IMG/VR virus record: IMGVR_UViG_3300036863_000051
Location: 1 to 47,616 of that record
Length of the DNA stretch: 47,616 bases
Direction: 5' to 3' (one strand)
From: a virus
Position 1 is the stretch's first letter. Each line of letters opens with the position of its first letter. The notes below the pieces were generated by a model. The model worked only from the letters and a program-made list of their open reading frames with translations, was not told the DNA's origin and did no database searches. A program made the translations under genes and the position numbers. Positions 22,603 through 30,315 of the stretch are shown here, piece after piece.

Positions 22603-23459
22603 AAGGGCTCATTGCCGCGACGGGCGAGTTCATCGACATCGGCGAGGCACACCCCGTCGCCGACCTGTTCCCGACGCTGGCCGGCGACGACTTGGAGGAA
22701 CTGGTCGCCAGCATCTATGAGCAGGGCCTCCTCCAGCCGATCGTCCTCGACGCCGACGGCCGCGTGCTCGACGGCCGCAACCGACTCGCTGCGTGTGCGC
22801 GGCTGGACATCGTCCCCGAGGTCATCATCTACGACGGTGAGGACCCCGGCGGGTATGCGCTGGCGGTCAATGTGGCCCGTCGGAACATGCGGCCGTCGCA
22901 ACGGTACATCGTCATCGAACAGGCGCGGCGGCTCAGCGGAGTTGCGAAATCGCAAGTCGACGGCGTGAGCAAGTTCCGCATAGCCGAGGCAGCAGTCGTC
23001 CTCGACTTCGCTCCCGACCTGGCCCAAGTCGTCGTCGGCGGCGGCATGTCCCTCGACACCGCGGCCGCCGAAGCTCGTGAGCGGAAGCGACGCGCCGCCG
23101 AATTGGAGTCCAAAAAGGAGCGGTTGCGGAAACGCGCCTCCGACCTCGCCGAGCATGTCGACGACGGCCGGCTCGACCTCGACGAAGCGCTCGCCGCCCT
23201 GAACTCCCGCGAGGAAAAGGCTCGGCTGGATGCCGAGCGTGCGGCCAGTGAAGAAGCCCGAAGGGCGCAGGAGGCGAGCGCCGAGCGGGCCAGGGACATC
23301 GAGTCCGCCCGCTCCGCTGCCAGCTCGATCGTCGCCGATCTCCAGGCCCGTGTCGTCTCCATCATCATCGGCGTTCGCCACGGCGAACCACGGCTCATCG
23401 ACAAGGCCATGGTCCGGCAGCTCCGCGACGCCATCAACCAGCTTGAGGAGCTGCTATGA
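22599..23459 (+). CDS. ParB-like nuclease-domain protein
   Basis: Start GTG 22599 overlaps the Cro-like stop; 286 residues. Residues about 10-90 match the ParB/Sulfiredoxin N-terminal fold (LEELVASIYEQGLLQPIVLD, then GRVLDGRNRLAAC). An HTH-like middle follows (NMRPSQRYIVIEQARRL), and residues about 165-250 form a highly charged coiled coil (EKARLDAERAASEEARRAQ). Phage proteins of this type often act in DNA binding, regulation or anti-restriction. No ParA partner is visible, so a partition role is not supported. Confidence 0.78.
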   Translation: MKGLIAATGEFIDIGEAHPVADLFPTLAGDDLEELVASIYEQGLLQPIVLDADGRVLDGRNRLAACARLDIVPEVIIYDGEDPGGYALAVNVARRNMRPSQRYIVIEQARRLSGVAKSQVDGVSKFRIAEAAVVLDFAPDLAQVVVGGGMSLDTAAAEARERKRRAAELESKKERLRKRASDLAEHVDDGRLDLDEALAALNSREEKARLDAERAASEEARRAQEASAERARDIESARSAASSIVADLQARVVSIIIGVRHGEPRLIDKAMVRQLRDAINQLEELL

Positions 23460-23974
23460 AGGCCGAAGAGGCCGTCGATCAGGCATTACGCACCGTCCCC
23501 CGCAATCCCGACGGCAGCGCCGACGAGAAGAAGGTCGTCGACGAGATCGCCGCACTGCTCGACTTCGACATGGAGCAGGAACGCCGGAACAAGGCGACCA
23601 GGGCGCTCGACCGGCGGAAGAAGCCCGGTGCCAGTGATCCGGATGGGCAAATCACGATTCCTGGTCTCGGTACGTACAGCTACGAGCCAGATCGGCTGGT
23701 CGCTGACAACGACGACCACATCGTCGAGCAGGCCAAAGCCCGACCGAATTTCAAGGAAGCCGAGGCGGCACGAGCGCGGAAGAACGCGCGCCGGCAACAA
23801 ATCTGGGCGGATCGCAAGACGGAGGAATCCGCCCTGTATGCCGAGTGGTCCCTGAAAGAGCTGGCGTCCGGCCGCGACCTAGCAAAGATCACCTTCGATG
23901 CATTCGTGCGCGACACCGATCTTTGGGGTCCGGGTGATGGACCAACGGAGCCTGATGACGGGGATGACTCATGA
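23456..23974 (+). CDS. Conserved early protein of unknown function, 172 aa
   Basis: ATG 23456 overlaps the ParB stop. The protein is charged and mostly helical, with an acidic C-terminus (DGPTEPDDGDDS). It contains IPGLGTYSYEPDRL and a long Arg/Lys/Glu helix (EAARARKNARRQQIW). It is translationally coupled on both sides. Not recognised. Confidence 0.6.
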   Translation: MKAEEAVDQALRTVPRNPDGSADEKKVVDEIAALLDFDMEQERRNKATRALDRRKKPGASDPDGQITIPGLGTYSYEPDRLVADNDDHIVEQAKARPNFKEAEAARARKNARRQQIWADRKTEESALYAEWSLKELASGRDLAKITFDAFVRDTDLWGPGDGPTEPDDGDDS

Positions 23975-24150
23975 CCGAAGACACCGTTGACCTCTACCGC
24001 GCCATCCGTGGCGCGCTCCGCACCGGCGTCCGCACCGGCGCCATCAAAAGCGCGCTGGACGCTGTCCTCATCGACGAGACCACCGAACTTGAGGCCGCGA
24101 TGATCCTCCGCCGCCTCGCCCGGTCGAAGTCGTCGAGGAGGTCCGCATGA
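23971..24150 (+). CDS. Small helical protein, 59 aa
   Basis: An ATGA-coupled ORF: MTEDTVDLYRAIRGALRTG then VRTGAIKSALDAVLID and an Arg/Ser-rich end. An RTG repeat occurs twice. It is real by coupling and codon bias; function unknown. Confidence 0.55.
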   Translation: MTEDTVDLYRAIRGALRTGVRTGAIKSALDAVLIDETTELEAAMILRRLARSKSSRRSA

Positions 24151-24242
24151 GCTACCTCGACCCGACCGACCTGCCGACCCCTGACAGCGATGGCGAAGTG
24201 CCGCCACAGCCGATGCCCGGCGAACCGGAGATGCCCGAATGA
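24147..24242 (+). CDS. Very small acidic proline-rich protein, 31 aa
   Basis: ATG 24147 and stop 24240-24242 both overlap neighbours by four bases (ATGA), so the ORF is likely translated. The sequence is Pro/Asp/Glu-rich (LPTPDSDGEVPPQPMPGEPE), probably disordered. Confidence 0.45.
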   Translation: MSYLDPTDLPTPDSDGEVPPQPMPGEPEMPE

Positions 24243-24529
24243 GCCCAATCCGTGTCACCCACACCAAGACCTACGCGCTGCTTGACCCGTGGGCGCAGAC
24301 GTTCCCATGGGACTGCCTGATCCGCCCCACCAACTGTGTCAGCCCGACCCACGACCACTCACCGATGGTCAACGACCCGTGCGCGGTCTCCGACTGCCAG
24401 GAGCCGCTCAAGGACCGCGAGGTCTGCTACGCCGTGACCCAACTGCCACGCGGCCACGCTAAGCATGAGCGGTGGGTGTGCTGGCGGCATGTGCATCCCG
24501 ACGAAGGTCCGAAAGTTGTGACCTCATGA
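24239..24529 (+). CDS. Cys/His-rich protein, 96 aa
   Basis: ATG 24239 overlaps the previous stop. Cysteines and histidines (NCVSPTHDHSP, CAVSDCQEPL, VCYAVTQLP, WVCWRHVH) suggest one or two zinc sites. Part of the early operon; family not recognised. Confidence 0.6.
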   Translation: MSPIRVTHTKTYALLDPWAQTFPWDCLIRPTNCVSPTHDHSPMVNDPCAVSDCQEPLKDREVCYAVTQLPRGHAKHERWVCWRHVHPDEGPKVVTS

Positions 24530-24677
24530 CCCCAACGTTCAGGGGGGCCGCGTCCCCCGACGCGCCCGTATGCGTCACCGCCGGTACGAGCCGCGTGGCG
24601 GCGACGGCTCCCGACGGTCCCGGTCCCGCGGCCGCCCTGGACCCCACGCAGTCGGAGTCCACCAAGAGGAGTCATCC

Positions 24678-24854
24678 ATGGCAACCGTCCACGTCCCCGC
24701 CCACGTCGGGGCCGACAAGAAAACCGGCGACACCTTCGAGTATGGCGACTACGACGTTCAGCTCAGCGACTGCCCCATCTGTGGCGGGGTCTACGCCGAC
24801 ATGTCTCAGCACGGCGAAACCGCCCGCCATAAGGCCGCCAGGCTCGTCGCCTGA
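24678..24854 (+). CDS. Small C2H2 zinc-finger-like protein, 58 aa
   Basis: ATG 24678 follows AAGAGGAG. The C-terminal half reads CPICGGVYADMSQHGETARH, a C-x2-C and H-x5-H arrangement like a C2H2 finger. The upstream stretch 24530-24677 lies between good genes but shows no convincing coding frame. Confidence 0.65.
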   Translation: MATVHVPAHVGADKKTGDTFEYGDYDVQLSDCPICGGVYADMSQHGETARHKAARLVA

Positions 24855-24969
24855 CCCGGACTCCCAGCCGTCCCGGTTCTGGCTGATCCTGGTCGACGAC
24901 GACGCCCTATGGCTGCTCAACCCCCGCCGGCGGGTCACCACCATCCAAGTCCCAGGCGGTGCGCTATGA
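24855..24969 (+). CDS. Coding tail without a start (possible +1 frameshift extension)
   Basis: The frame reading FWLILVDDDALWLLNP then RRVTTIQVPGGAL looks coding and ends in an ATGA overlap with the next gene, but has no ATG, GTG or TTG after 24854. The zinc-finger gene ends GCC TGA C, and a +1 slip there would enter this frame. Alternatively a start at ATG 24526 reads through in this frame, but its first ~100 codons look non-coding. Confidence 0.35.
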
Positions 24970-25214
24970 CCGCGCCGCGGCCGAGCTTGGAGACCCGCGC
25001 GAGCGGTGTCCGCATCCGCAAACCGAAGCCCGGCCAGGACCGACGCACCGGCGACCAGTACCGTGCCGCGCTCGCCCGGGAGACCGAGGCGTCGCTGTGG
25101 CGGTCCCCGTCATGGCGGAACGGATTGTCCCTGCTCGAAGAGGAGCGGTGGCCCCGGCTCACCACCGCGGACCTGCCCCATTCGGACCTGCCAACCAAAG
25201 GCAGGTGGGCCTGA
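24966..25214 (+). CDS. Unknown basic protein, 82 aa
   Basis: ATG 24966, coupled to the previous frame. Basic N-terminal half (RIRKPKPGQDRRTGDQY) and a helical middle (RAALARETEASLW). No domain recognised. Confidence 0.5.
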   Translation: MTAPRPSLETRASGVRIRKPKPGQDRRTGDQYRAALARETEASLWRSPSWRNGLSLLEEERWPRLTTADLPHSDLPTKGRWA

Positions 25215-25465
25215 TGAGCACCTACAAGATCCGCGTCGAACGCAGCAGCCGCGGCCCCGTCTTCCGCTGGAAGGCGACCGTCATCGAACAGGCGGACCCT
25301 GACCCCGCCTGGCCATGGCCGCCGCCCGAGTACTTCTGGCCAGTGTTCGCGGTCACCCGCAAGGGTGCTATCCGCAAAGCCCACCGCGAGATCCGCCGCC
25401 GGCATCGTGACGCGATTCGCGCCGCAGCCGCCGAGACCATCATGGCGGAGGTCAACGATGGCTGA
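25214..25465 (+). CDS. Unknown protein, 83 aa
   Basis: ATG 25214 overlaps the previous stop by one base. It begins as a beta hairpin (YKIRVERSSRGPVFRWKATVI), has a Pro/Trp segment (PAWPWPPPEYFWP), then a basic helix (RKAHREIRRRHRDAIRAAAA). Not recognised. Confidence 0.55.
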   Translation: MSTYKIRVERSSRGPVFRWKATVIEQADPDPAWPWPPPEYFWPVFAVTRKGAIRKAHREIRRRHRDAIRAAAAETIMAEVNDG

Positions 25466-25877
25466 CTGGCGCTGGTTCGACGACTTCAAGAAAGGCGACG
25501 ACGACGCGTTCAGCAAATCCCTCGTCGCCGAGACCGACCGCAGCTTGGCTCGCAACCCTGAGCGGCAGCCGTGGGGCAAGAAGGTCGAGGACACCGTCGA
25601 GGAGCCCGCTCGGGCCGCGCCCCGCCAGGGCGGCCACGGCAAGCACGGCCGGCCCGGCAAGGGCGGCCAGACCGAACGGCACGCCTGGTCCGACAGCGAC
25701 TGGCGTCGCGCCCGTGAGGACTACGAGCGGCAGAACGCCAACTACCTGCGCGACCAGGAAGAACGGGACCGCAACCTGCGGGAGGAAGCCCAGGAACGCC
25801 GGGACGCCGCCCGCGAGGTCGAGCGGCGGATCCGGGACCAGGACCGGGACGACCCGGGTGGGGGGGGGAGAGGATAG
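25458..25877 (+). CDS. Highly charged, low-complexity protein, 139 aa
   Basis: ATG 25458, coupled to the previous gene. A WRWFDDFKKGDDDAFSKSL start is followed by a Gly/His/Lys-rich linker (GGHGKHGRPGKGG) and a long Arg/Glu helix. It ends in a run of glycines encoded by a nine-G tract that is slippage-prone. Function unknown. Confidence 0.5.
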   Translation: MADWRWFDDFKKGDDDAFSKSLVAETDRSLARNPERQPWGKKVEDTVEEPARAAPRQGGHGKHGRPGKGGQTERHAWSDSDWRRAREDYERQNANYLRDQEERDRNLREEAQERRDAAREVERRIRDQDRDDPGGGGRG

Positions 25878-25882
25878 TTCTG

Positions 25883-26119
25883 GTGAAGGCCGACCTCAAG
25901 GTCTCGGACAAGCTCACCGGCTATGAGGAACTGATCGACGTGCTCGTCACCCTGCAGGTCATCCTGCGGGAAACCCGCCGCCGCAAAGCCATGAGCATGC
26001 GCGACGCCGGTGACGTGCTCGGCGTGGCCGCCTCTACCGTCATGCGCTGGGAGAGGGGCGAGACGGTCGGACTCGGCGTGGAAGGCATCGTCAAGGTGCT
26101 CAGGTGGGCCGACTCATGA
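25883..26119 (+). CDS. XRE-family HTH protein, 78 aa
   Basis: GTG 25883 follows a G-rich Shine-Dalgarno. Residues about 30-70 form an HTH (AMSMRDAGDVLGVAASTVMRWERG), ending VEGIVKVLRWADS. A second regulator inside the early operon, possibly timing later genes. Confidence 0.7.
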   Translation: MKADLKVSDKLTGYEELIDVLVTLQVILRETRRRKAMSMRDAGDVLGVAASTVMRWERGETVGLGVEGIVKVLRWADS

Positions 26120-26337
26120 CCCGCGACGTCCCTGACGACCTGCTGGCCGACTCGTGCTGTCTGGCGGCCATCTTCGCGGTCCCCCGCGTGCTGCTGCGCC
26201 TGCTGATCCCCGGGGTGTGGGCGGCTGCCCACGGCAGCCCGACCGCCGATCAGAGCGTGCAGGCGGGTCACGTTCCCGACGGTACCGGTCCCGCCCACAC
26301 CCCGGGACCTCCCCACCACAAGGAGCTGGCCACATGA
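26116..26337 (+). CDS. Small protein with one hydrophobic segment, 73 aa
   Basis: ATGA-coupled start at 26116. Residues about 12-34 are hydrophobic (CCLAAIFAVPRVLLRLLIPG), followed by a His/Pro/Gly-rich tail. Possibly membrane-associated; not recognised. Confidence 0.45.
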   Translation: MTRDVPDDLLADSCCLAAIFAVPRVLLRLLIPGVWAAAHGSPTADQSVQAGHVPDGTGPAHTPGPPHHKELAT

Positions 26338-26693
26338 CACTGGCCGCCGCCGTTCCCTCTCTCATGCCCCCCGGCTGGGTCGTCGTCGAACACACCCTCG
26401 ACGGCTACAAGGCCCGCAACACCGGCCTCGGCCTAGCCGTCATCGTCTCCGACGTCCACGAGCAGGATAGGCGCCTCTGGCGCCACTTCTCCGTCTCCCA
26501 CCGTGACCGGTTGCCAACGTGGGACGAGCTGGTCAAGACCAAGGAATGGTTCCTCGGCACCGACTCGCGTGCGCTTCAGGTTCTTCCGCCGCGCAGCGAG
26601 TGGGTGAACATCTGTGACCGCGTGCTGCATCTGTTCGTCTGCCTCGACGGGGACGTGGTGCCCGACTTCACCAGAGGAAGCGGGTCGCTATGA
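26334..26693 (+). CDS. DUF7694-like phage protein
   Basis: ATG 26334 overlaps the previous stop; 119 residues. The motifs HFSVSHRDRLPTWDELV, KEWFLGTDSRALQVLPPR, EWVNI and LHLFVCLDGDVVPDF match the pattern I know for this small phage domain, which is common in early operons of tailed phages. Its biochemical role is not established. Confidence 0.7.
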   Translation: MTLAAAVPSLMPPGWVVVEHTLDGYKARNTGLGLAVIVSDVHEQDRRLWRHFSVSHRDRLPTWDELVKTKEWFLGTDSRALQVLPPRSEWVNICDRVLHLFVCLDGDVVPDFTRGSGSL

Positions 26694-26815
26694 GGCTGGC
26701 CGCCGCAGTCCTGATTCTGACGATCCTGGTCACCCCAGCCGTGGCGGTCCGGCTCGCCGCCCACCGCGCCTGCCGTCGCCGATGGGTCACCACCTACCGA
26801 AAGGCCCGCCGATGA
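26690..26815 (+). CDS. Single-span mini membrane protein, 41 aa
   Basis: ATG 26690 and stop 26813-26815 overlap both neighbours. Residues 2-24 are a transmembrane helix (LAAAVLILTILVTPAVAV) followed by an Arg-rich tail. Too short to classify. Confidence 0.5.
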   Translation: MRLAAAVLILTILVTPAVAVRLAAHRACRRRWVTTYRKARR

Positions 26816-27042
26816 CCGCCAACGTCATGTGCCCTGCTGTGGATGCGCTGACCGGCAAGCCCTGTAAATGGACGGGCGAGCGGTTCATCCGAGGGGCAGC
26901 CGTGTCAACCGGTGACGGGTCCGCAGAGCACCCATTCCGATTCGACTTCGAAGCCACCGCCCGAAACGACAGGGAAGCCATGACCCGCAAGCCCTGCCCC
27001 CGCTGTGGCGGCCGTGTGGCCCTCATCGAGGGGGAAACCTGA
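26812..27042 (+). CDS. Zinc-ribbon protein, 76 aa
   Basis: ATGA-coupled. Two CxxC-type halves: MCPAVDALTGKPCKW at the start and PCPRCGGRVAL at the end, as in small zinc ribbons. It directly precedes the HNH at 27043. Confidence 0.6.
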   Translation: MTANVMCPAVDALTGKPCKWTGERFIRGAAVSTGDGSAEHPFRFDFEATARNDREAMTRKPCPRCGGRVALIEGET

Positions 27043-27576
27043 ATGGGCCAGCGACCATGCTCCGAGCGGTGCGCCAACAGTCCAGTGGCTGAATGCCAAT
27101 GCGACTGTGGCGGCCAAAATCATGGGCGTGGATTAGATGTCACAGCCCTTCGCTTCTGGGCCAAGGTCGATACAAGCGGAGAGTGCTGGCCTTGGCTTGG
27201 CGCAACGAACAGTCAGGGCTATGGCCAGTTCACGATCGCTGAGCGCAAGAGGGTTCCTGCGCACCGATGGTCGTATGAGCAAGCCAAGAGGCCTATCCCT
27301 GATGGGCTCCAGCTTGACCATTTATGCCGCAACCGCATCTGCGTGAACCCGGAGCATCTAGAGCCCGTTACTGGCCGCGAGAATGCGCTCCGTGGCGAGA
27401 GTTTCGTTGCTGCCAATGCCCGCAAGACGCACTGCCCAGCCGGCCATGCCTACGACACGACCAACACCTATGTGGACAAGAACGGCTACCGCGAGTGTCG
27501 CACCTGCCATCGAGAACAAGAGCGTGCTCGCGTTGCTCGTTTGAAGGTCGAGCTCATCCCCACAACGAGTCCGTGA
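27043..27576 (+). CDS. HNH endonuclease fused to a phage Cys-rich N-terminus
   Basis: ATG 27043 directly follows the previous stop. Residues 1-30 form a metal-binding piece ([23 protein letters not shown]) of the kind that starts unrelated small phage proteins. From about residue 38 it is a full HNH protein, paralogous to 16610: [50 protein letters not shown]. It lacks the promoter and hairpin of the other cassettes. An HNH gene landing inside a small zinc-protein gene and using its start would explain the fusion. A hairpin follows at 27585. Confidence 0.82.
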   Translation: MGQRPCSERCANSPVAECQCDCGGQNHGRGLDVTALRFWAKVDTSGECWPWLGATNSQGYGQFTIAERKRVPAHRWSYEQAKRPIPDGLQLDHLCRNRICVNPEHLEPVTGRENALRGESFVAANARKTHCPAGHAYDTTNTYVDKNGYRECRTCHREQERARVARLKVELIPTTSP

Positions 27577-27584
27577 ACTCAAGC

Positions 27585-27614
27585 GGCGCCGTCCCGAAGC
27601 CCCGAGACGGCGCC
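27585..27614 (+). other. Stem-loop after the HNH gene
   Basis: GGCGCCGTC (27585-27593) and GACGGCGCC (27606-27614) are perfect inverted copies around a 12-base loop. No T-run follows, so it may be an attenuator, RNA processing site or insertion boundary rather than a strong terminator. Confidence 0.6.
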
Positions 27615-27653
27615 ACCCACGACCGAGCTATCAACACCGAAAGGATACAGCGA

Positions 27654-27869
27654 ATGACCCCGACCAGAGAGCGATACCTGACGACCGGCGAGGTCGCCCG
27701 CCTGTTCCACGTCGGCGAGAAAACCGTCCTCCGCTGGGCCAAGCTCGGGAAGCTCCCGTGCGTCCGGACCCTCGGCGGGCAACGACGGTTCCCGGAGCAG
27801 GCGATCAGCATAATCCGCGCCGGACGTGAGGTCCCCCTCGACGCGCCGGACGAGGAGGACGCCTCATGA
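27654..27869 (+). CDS. BldC/excisionase-like MerR-type HTH protein
   Basis: ATG 27654 follows GAAAGGA; 71 residues. The winged-HTH pattern YLTTGEVARLFHVGEKTVLRW, then GKLPCVRTLGGQRRFPEQAI is that of BldC-like regulators and phage excisionases. Candidate roles are excision with the integrase or transcription control. Its position far from int favours a regulator. Confidence 0.78.
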   Translation: MTPTRERYLTTGEVARLFHVGEKTVLRWAKLGKLPCVRTLGGQRRFPEQAISIIRAGREVPLDAPDEEDAS

Positions 27870-28057
27870 CTGCCGCGCCGACCCTGCCAAGCGTCGACGA
27901 ACTCGTCACCACCGCACTCGACCGGCTGTACTACGCCGACAAGAGCCTGGACAAGCCCCTCACCGTCGCACGAATCCACGTGATCCGCGGTCACATCGCG
28001 GCGGCTCGTGCCGCCCTGCTCACCAAGCCACTCCGACCAGAGAAGGTGGCCGGGTGA
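27866..28057 (+). CDS. Small helical protein, 63 aa
   Basis: ATGA-coupled to the BldC-like gene. Helical (VDELVTTALDRLYYADKSL, VARIHVIRGHIAAARAALL), no cysteines. Not recognised. Confidence 0.55.
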   Translation: MTAAPTLPSVDELVTTALDRLYYADKSLDKPLTVARIHVIRGHIAAARAALLTKPLRPEKVAG

Positions 28058-28536
28058 TCGACCTCGACGCCATTGTGGCCCGCGCGGAGAAGGCCACGGC
28101 CGGCCCGTGGGGAATATCTGCAAAGGCCGTCGATGCGCTCATTGCCTATGCGCGAGTCCGTATCAGCTCGGATGGCACCGTTACCGACATCTCCGAGTCT
28201 GAGCGCGACCACTATGGCGGCCCGGTCATCGCTGAGTCGATGCACCCTGCAGATCGCGAGCACATTGCCGGCTTGGACCCGCAGACGGTGCTGGCCTTAG
28301 TCGCTGAGCTGCGGGAGTGCCAGGACGCGTGCGGCAATTGGGAAGCGGTCGCGCGCGTCCACCAGGACGAGGCCATCCGCGCCCGGCAGATGGACGCCGA
28401 GCTGCGCGCCGCGCGGGAGGTCATCGGATCGGCCGCGGCCATCTACGAGGACGGCAATTACGACCCGGTCCTGTTCGCTGAGCTTGGTGACGCCCTCGCC
28501 GCCTACAACAAGGTCACCGGAACGGAGGCCCGCTGA
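28054..28536 (+). CDS. Ead/Ea22-like early protein
   Basis: GTG 28054 overlaps the previous stop; 160 residues. It opens AIVARAEKATAGPWGIS, and has HPADREHIAGLDPQTVLALVAEL, the spacing seen in Ead/Ea22-like phage proteins (ATPGPW ... D-x-x-x-I-A-x-x-x-P-x-x-V-L-x-L-L). The rest is helical. Ea22-like proteins are accessory early genes of unclear function. Confidence 0.6.
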   Translation: MIDLDAIVARAEKATAGPWGISAKAVDALIAYARVRISSDGTVTDISESERDHYGGPVIAESMHPADREHIAGLDPQTVLALVAELRECQDACGNWEAVARVHQDEAIRARQMDAELRAAREVIGSAAAIYEDGNYDPVLFAELGDALAAYNKVTGTEAR

Positions 28537-28754
28537 TGCCGCACGTGCTCGGGAACGCTGGCGGGCCACCACCACCCACCCGCAATGAGACCCTGCTCCG
28601 CGAGGCGGTCGACCAGCTCCGCGCCGAACTGGACGAGTACCGGGAGGCGCTTCGGTGTCACCACGACTACATCGACGGTCTGAGGGGCCGTCCGTGCGGT
28701 TCCGGCGATTGCATCTTGTGTGAGCCGTCCGATCAGGCCACGGGGGGAAAGTGA
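28536..28754 (+). CDS. Small protein with C-terminal cysteines, 72 aa
   Basis: Starts at ATG 28536 within TGATG. A helical centre (ETLLREAVDQLRAELDEYRE) is followed by CHHDYID and CGSGDCILCEP, a possible zinc knuckle. Function unknown. Confidence 0.5.
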   Translation: MPHVLGNAGGPPPPTRNETLLREAVDQLRAELDEYREALRCHHDYIDGLRGRPCGSGDCILCEPSDQATGGK

Positions 28755-29056
28755 TGGCTAATCATGGTCGCAATCCTCGCACAGGCCAGTTCATCAGCCG
28801 CCGTGTCCAGACCCTCCAGCGGCTCGCCGACCTCCCCGAGCGCGAATGGAACCTCGACGAGCAGGCACTGGCCATCCTCGAGGCAGGGACCGCCCTAGCC
28901 ATCAAGGATGGCTGGGTCCCACCCGCCGTTCCCGTCCCGGAACCCAACCCGGGCTGGGTGCAGGCGCACGACCCGCCTGTCAGCGACGTCGGCCCGCAAC
29001 TCCAATTGGACCGTGACCCGTGGATCGACGCGTTGAAAGGCGAGGCGGACCCATGA
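28754..29056 (+). CDS. Unknown early protein, 100 aa
   Basis: ATG 28754 is chosen over the adjacent GTG 28751 on spacing to GGGGGAAAG. The N-terminus NHGRNPRTGQFIS resembles small DNA-binding phage proteins; the middle is helical and the end acidic. Not recognised. Confidence 0.5.
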   Translation: MANHGRNPRTGQFISRRVQTLQRLADLPEREWNLDEQALAILEAGTALAIKDGWVPPAVPVPEPNPGWVQAHDPPVSDVGPQLQLDRDPWIDALKGEADP

Positions 29057-29244
29057 CCCGCATGATCGTCCCGCCGATCATCCCCGCCGCGACCTACGGG
29101 ACCTGCCAGTACTGCGCCCGGCTGCGGCCCATGCAAGCGGATGGGCTGGTGGCGCTCCACTACCTGCGGTACGGGACGAGCCAGCCCCGCCGCCGGCGAC
29201 GCTGCCCCGGTTCGAGACAGCATCCACGAAGGACACAAACATGA
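29053..29244 (+). CDS. Small CxxC protein, 63 aa
   Basis: ATGA-coupled. TCQYCARLRPM gives a CxxC pair; the C-terminus is very basic (QPRRRRRCPGSRQHPRRTQT), as in nucleic-acid-binding peptides. Confidence 0.5.
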   Translation: MTRMIVPPIIPAATYGTCQYCARLRPMQADGLVALHYLRYGTSQPRRRRRCPGSRQHPRRTQT

Positions 29245-29546
29245 GCGTGCAGCAGCAGAATCCTGACGGCTCCTGGAGCGAAGCCGAGGCGCTTCCACCC
29301 CAGCCCGGCTATGACGTCGAAATCGACGGGCACTACCGTTGGACACTCTTCCTGGACTGCCACAAGCACATCGCCTGCGGGCAGGCACGCACTCTCGTCG
29401 GTGCGCACCTGCGGGCATTGGCGGCCAAGTGGCGCAACCAGCGGGACCGGCACCGCAACGAACGGCTGGTGCGACGGAACAGACGACGCGCCGACAGGGG
29501 AGCTTTCGTCGCTACAGATCTGCCACCCCGCGAGGAGCAGCGATGA
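29241..29546 (+). CDS. Unknown protein, 101 aa
   Basis: ATGA-coupled. Beta-like N-terminal half (YDVEIDGHYRWTLFLDCHKH) and a basic helical C-terminal half (KWRNQRDRHRNERLVRRNRR). Not recognised. Confidence 0.5.
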   Translation: MSVQQQNPDGSWSEAEALPPQPGYDVEIDGHYRWTLFLDCHKHIACGQARTLVGAHLRALAAKWRNQRDRHRNERLVRRNRRRADRGAFVATDLPPREEQR

Positions 29547-29845
29547 AGACCAGAGATGTCATGGAGAACGAGCCGTCCATCGTCGACCGGTCCGACCGAG
29601 ACCCCCGCATCAAGGTCGAGAAACACGCGTGCGCCGTAGCAATCGACAAGCTCACCACCCTCATCGCCCAGCTTGAGGAGCGGCTTGAGGCCGTACGGTT
29701 CCGCGGCCCACGCGATGACCGCGAGGAAAAGAACAGTCTAGTTGCGGGCGGCTCGCCGCTGGCCATCGACCTCTCCAGCTACACCGATTCCCTGAAGGAC
29801 CTCCAGCGCCGCGTCGGCATCATCCTCGAAGAACTGGAGATCTGA
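29543..29845 (+). CDS. Coiled-coil protein, 100 aa
   Basis: ATGA-coupled start at 29543. Two helices (IDKLTTLIAQLEERLEAV, YTDSLKDLQRRVGIILEELE) suggest a helical hairpin. Function unknown. Confidence 0.5.
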   Translation: MKTRDVMENEPSIVDRSDRDPRIKVEKHACAVAIDKLTTLIAQLEERLEAVRFRGPRDDREEKNSLVAGGSPLAIDLSSYTDSLKDLQRRVGIILEELEI

Positions 29846-30195
29846 TGAATTGGATCGACCAGCTAGCTGACATCAGGGCGCGCTATGAGGCGTTCCTTGA
29901 GGTCATGCCCGGCGTCGGCCTCTTCCTCCAAGCCGGCGGCCCGACGGACGCTACAGCGCGGTTTCTAGAACGTTCCAGCGCCGATATCGGTTGGCTGCTC
30001 AGCCAGGTCGATCAGTTTCAGGCGCGGTTCCGCGAACTGGAATGGGCGGCTGAGGAGGGCGCGCGCTGCTATTGCCCCGTCTGTCAGCGCACTGAGGTTC
30101 TTGGGCACGCCACTGGTTGTTGGCTGGCGGCTGTCCTGGACGACAGGGGACCGGCATGGTCAGGAACAGCGGCACCACCCCGGGAGGTCCCATGA
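29845..30195 (+). CDS. Protein with CPVC zinc site, 116 aa
   Basis: ATG 29845 within TGATG. An N-terminal helical region is followed by CYCPVCQRTEVLGHATGC, a likely zinc site of Cys and His. Not recognised. Confidence 0.5.
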   Translation: MNWIDQLADIRARYEAFLEVMPGVGLFLQAGGPTDATARFLERSSADIGWLLSQVDQFQARFRELEWAAEEGARCYCPVCQRTEVLGHATGCWLAAVLDDRGPAWSGTAAPPREVP

Positions 30196-30311
30196 CCGAC
30201 CCGCGAGTGAACCCGCTCCGATGGATTTGGGCGCAGGTGGACTGGTGGATTCGCGGGCTGCGGCAGGGTCATCCACTGCATCGGTGGTACGCGCGGAAGT
30301 GGGACAGGTGA
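30192..30311 (+). CDS. Trp-rich mini protein, 39 aa
   Basis: ATGA-coupled at the start. Sequence is Trp/Arg-rich (LRWIWAQVDWWIRGLRQG). Could be a small amphipathic inhibitor-type peptide; this is a guess from composition. Confidence 0.4.
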   Translation: MTDPRVNPLRWIWAQVDWWIRGLRQGHPLHRWYARKWDR

Positions 30312-30315
30312 GCGA

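Noticed and set aside
22599-23459. ParB partition system
   Set aside because: There is no ParA-type ATPase gene next to it and no cluster of centromere-like repeats. ParB-fold proteins are common in phages without partition.
24526-24677. Coding start at ATG 24526 coupled to the preceding gene
   Set aside because: The ATGA overlap is suggestive, but the translated sequence is Pro/Thr/Ser shadow-like until about 24855, and it would overlap the well-supported zinc-finger gene in another frame.
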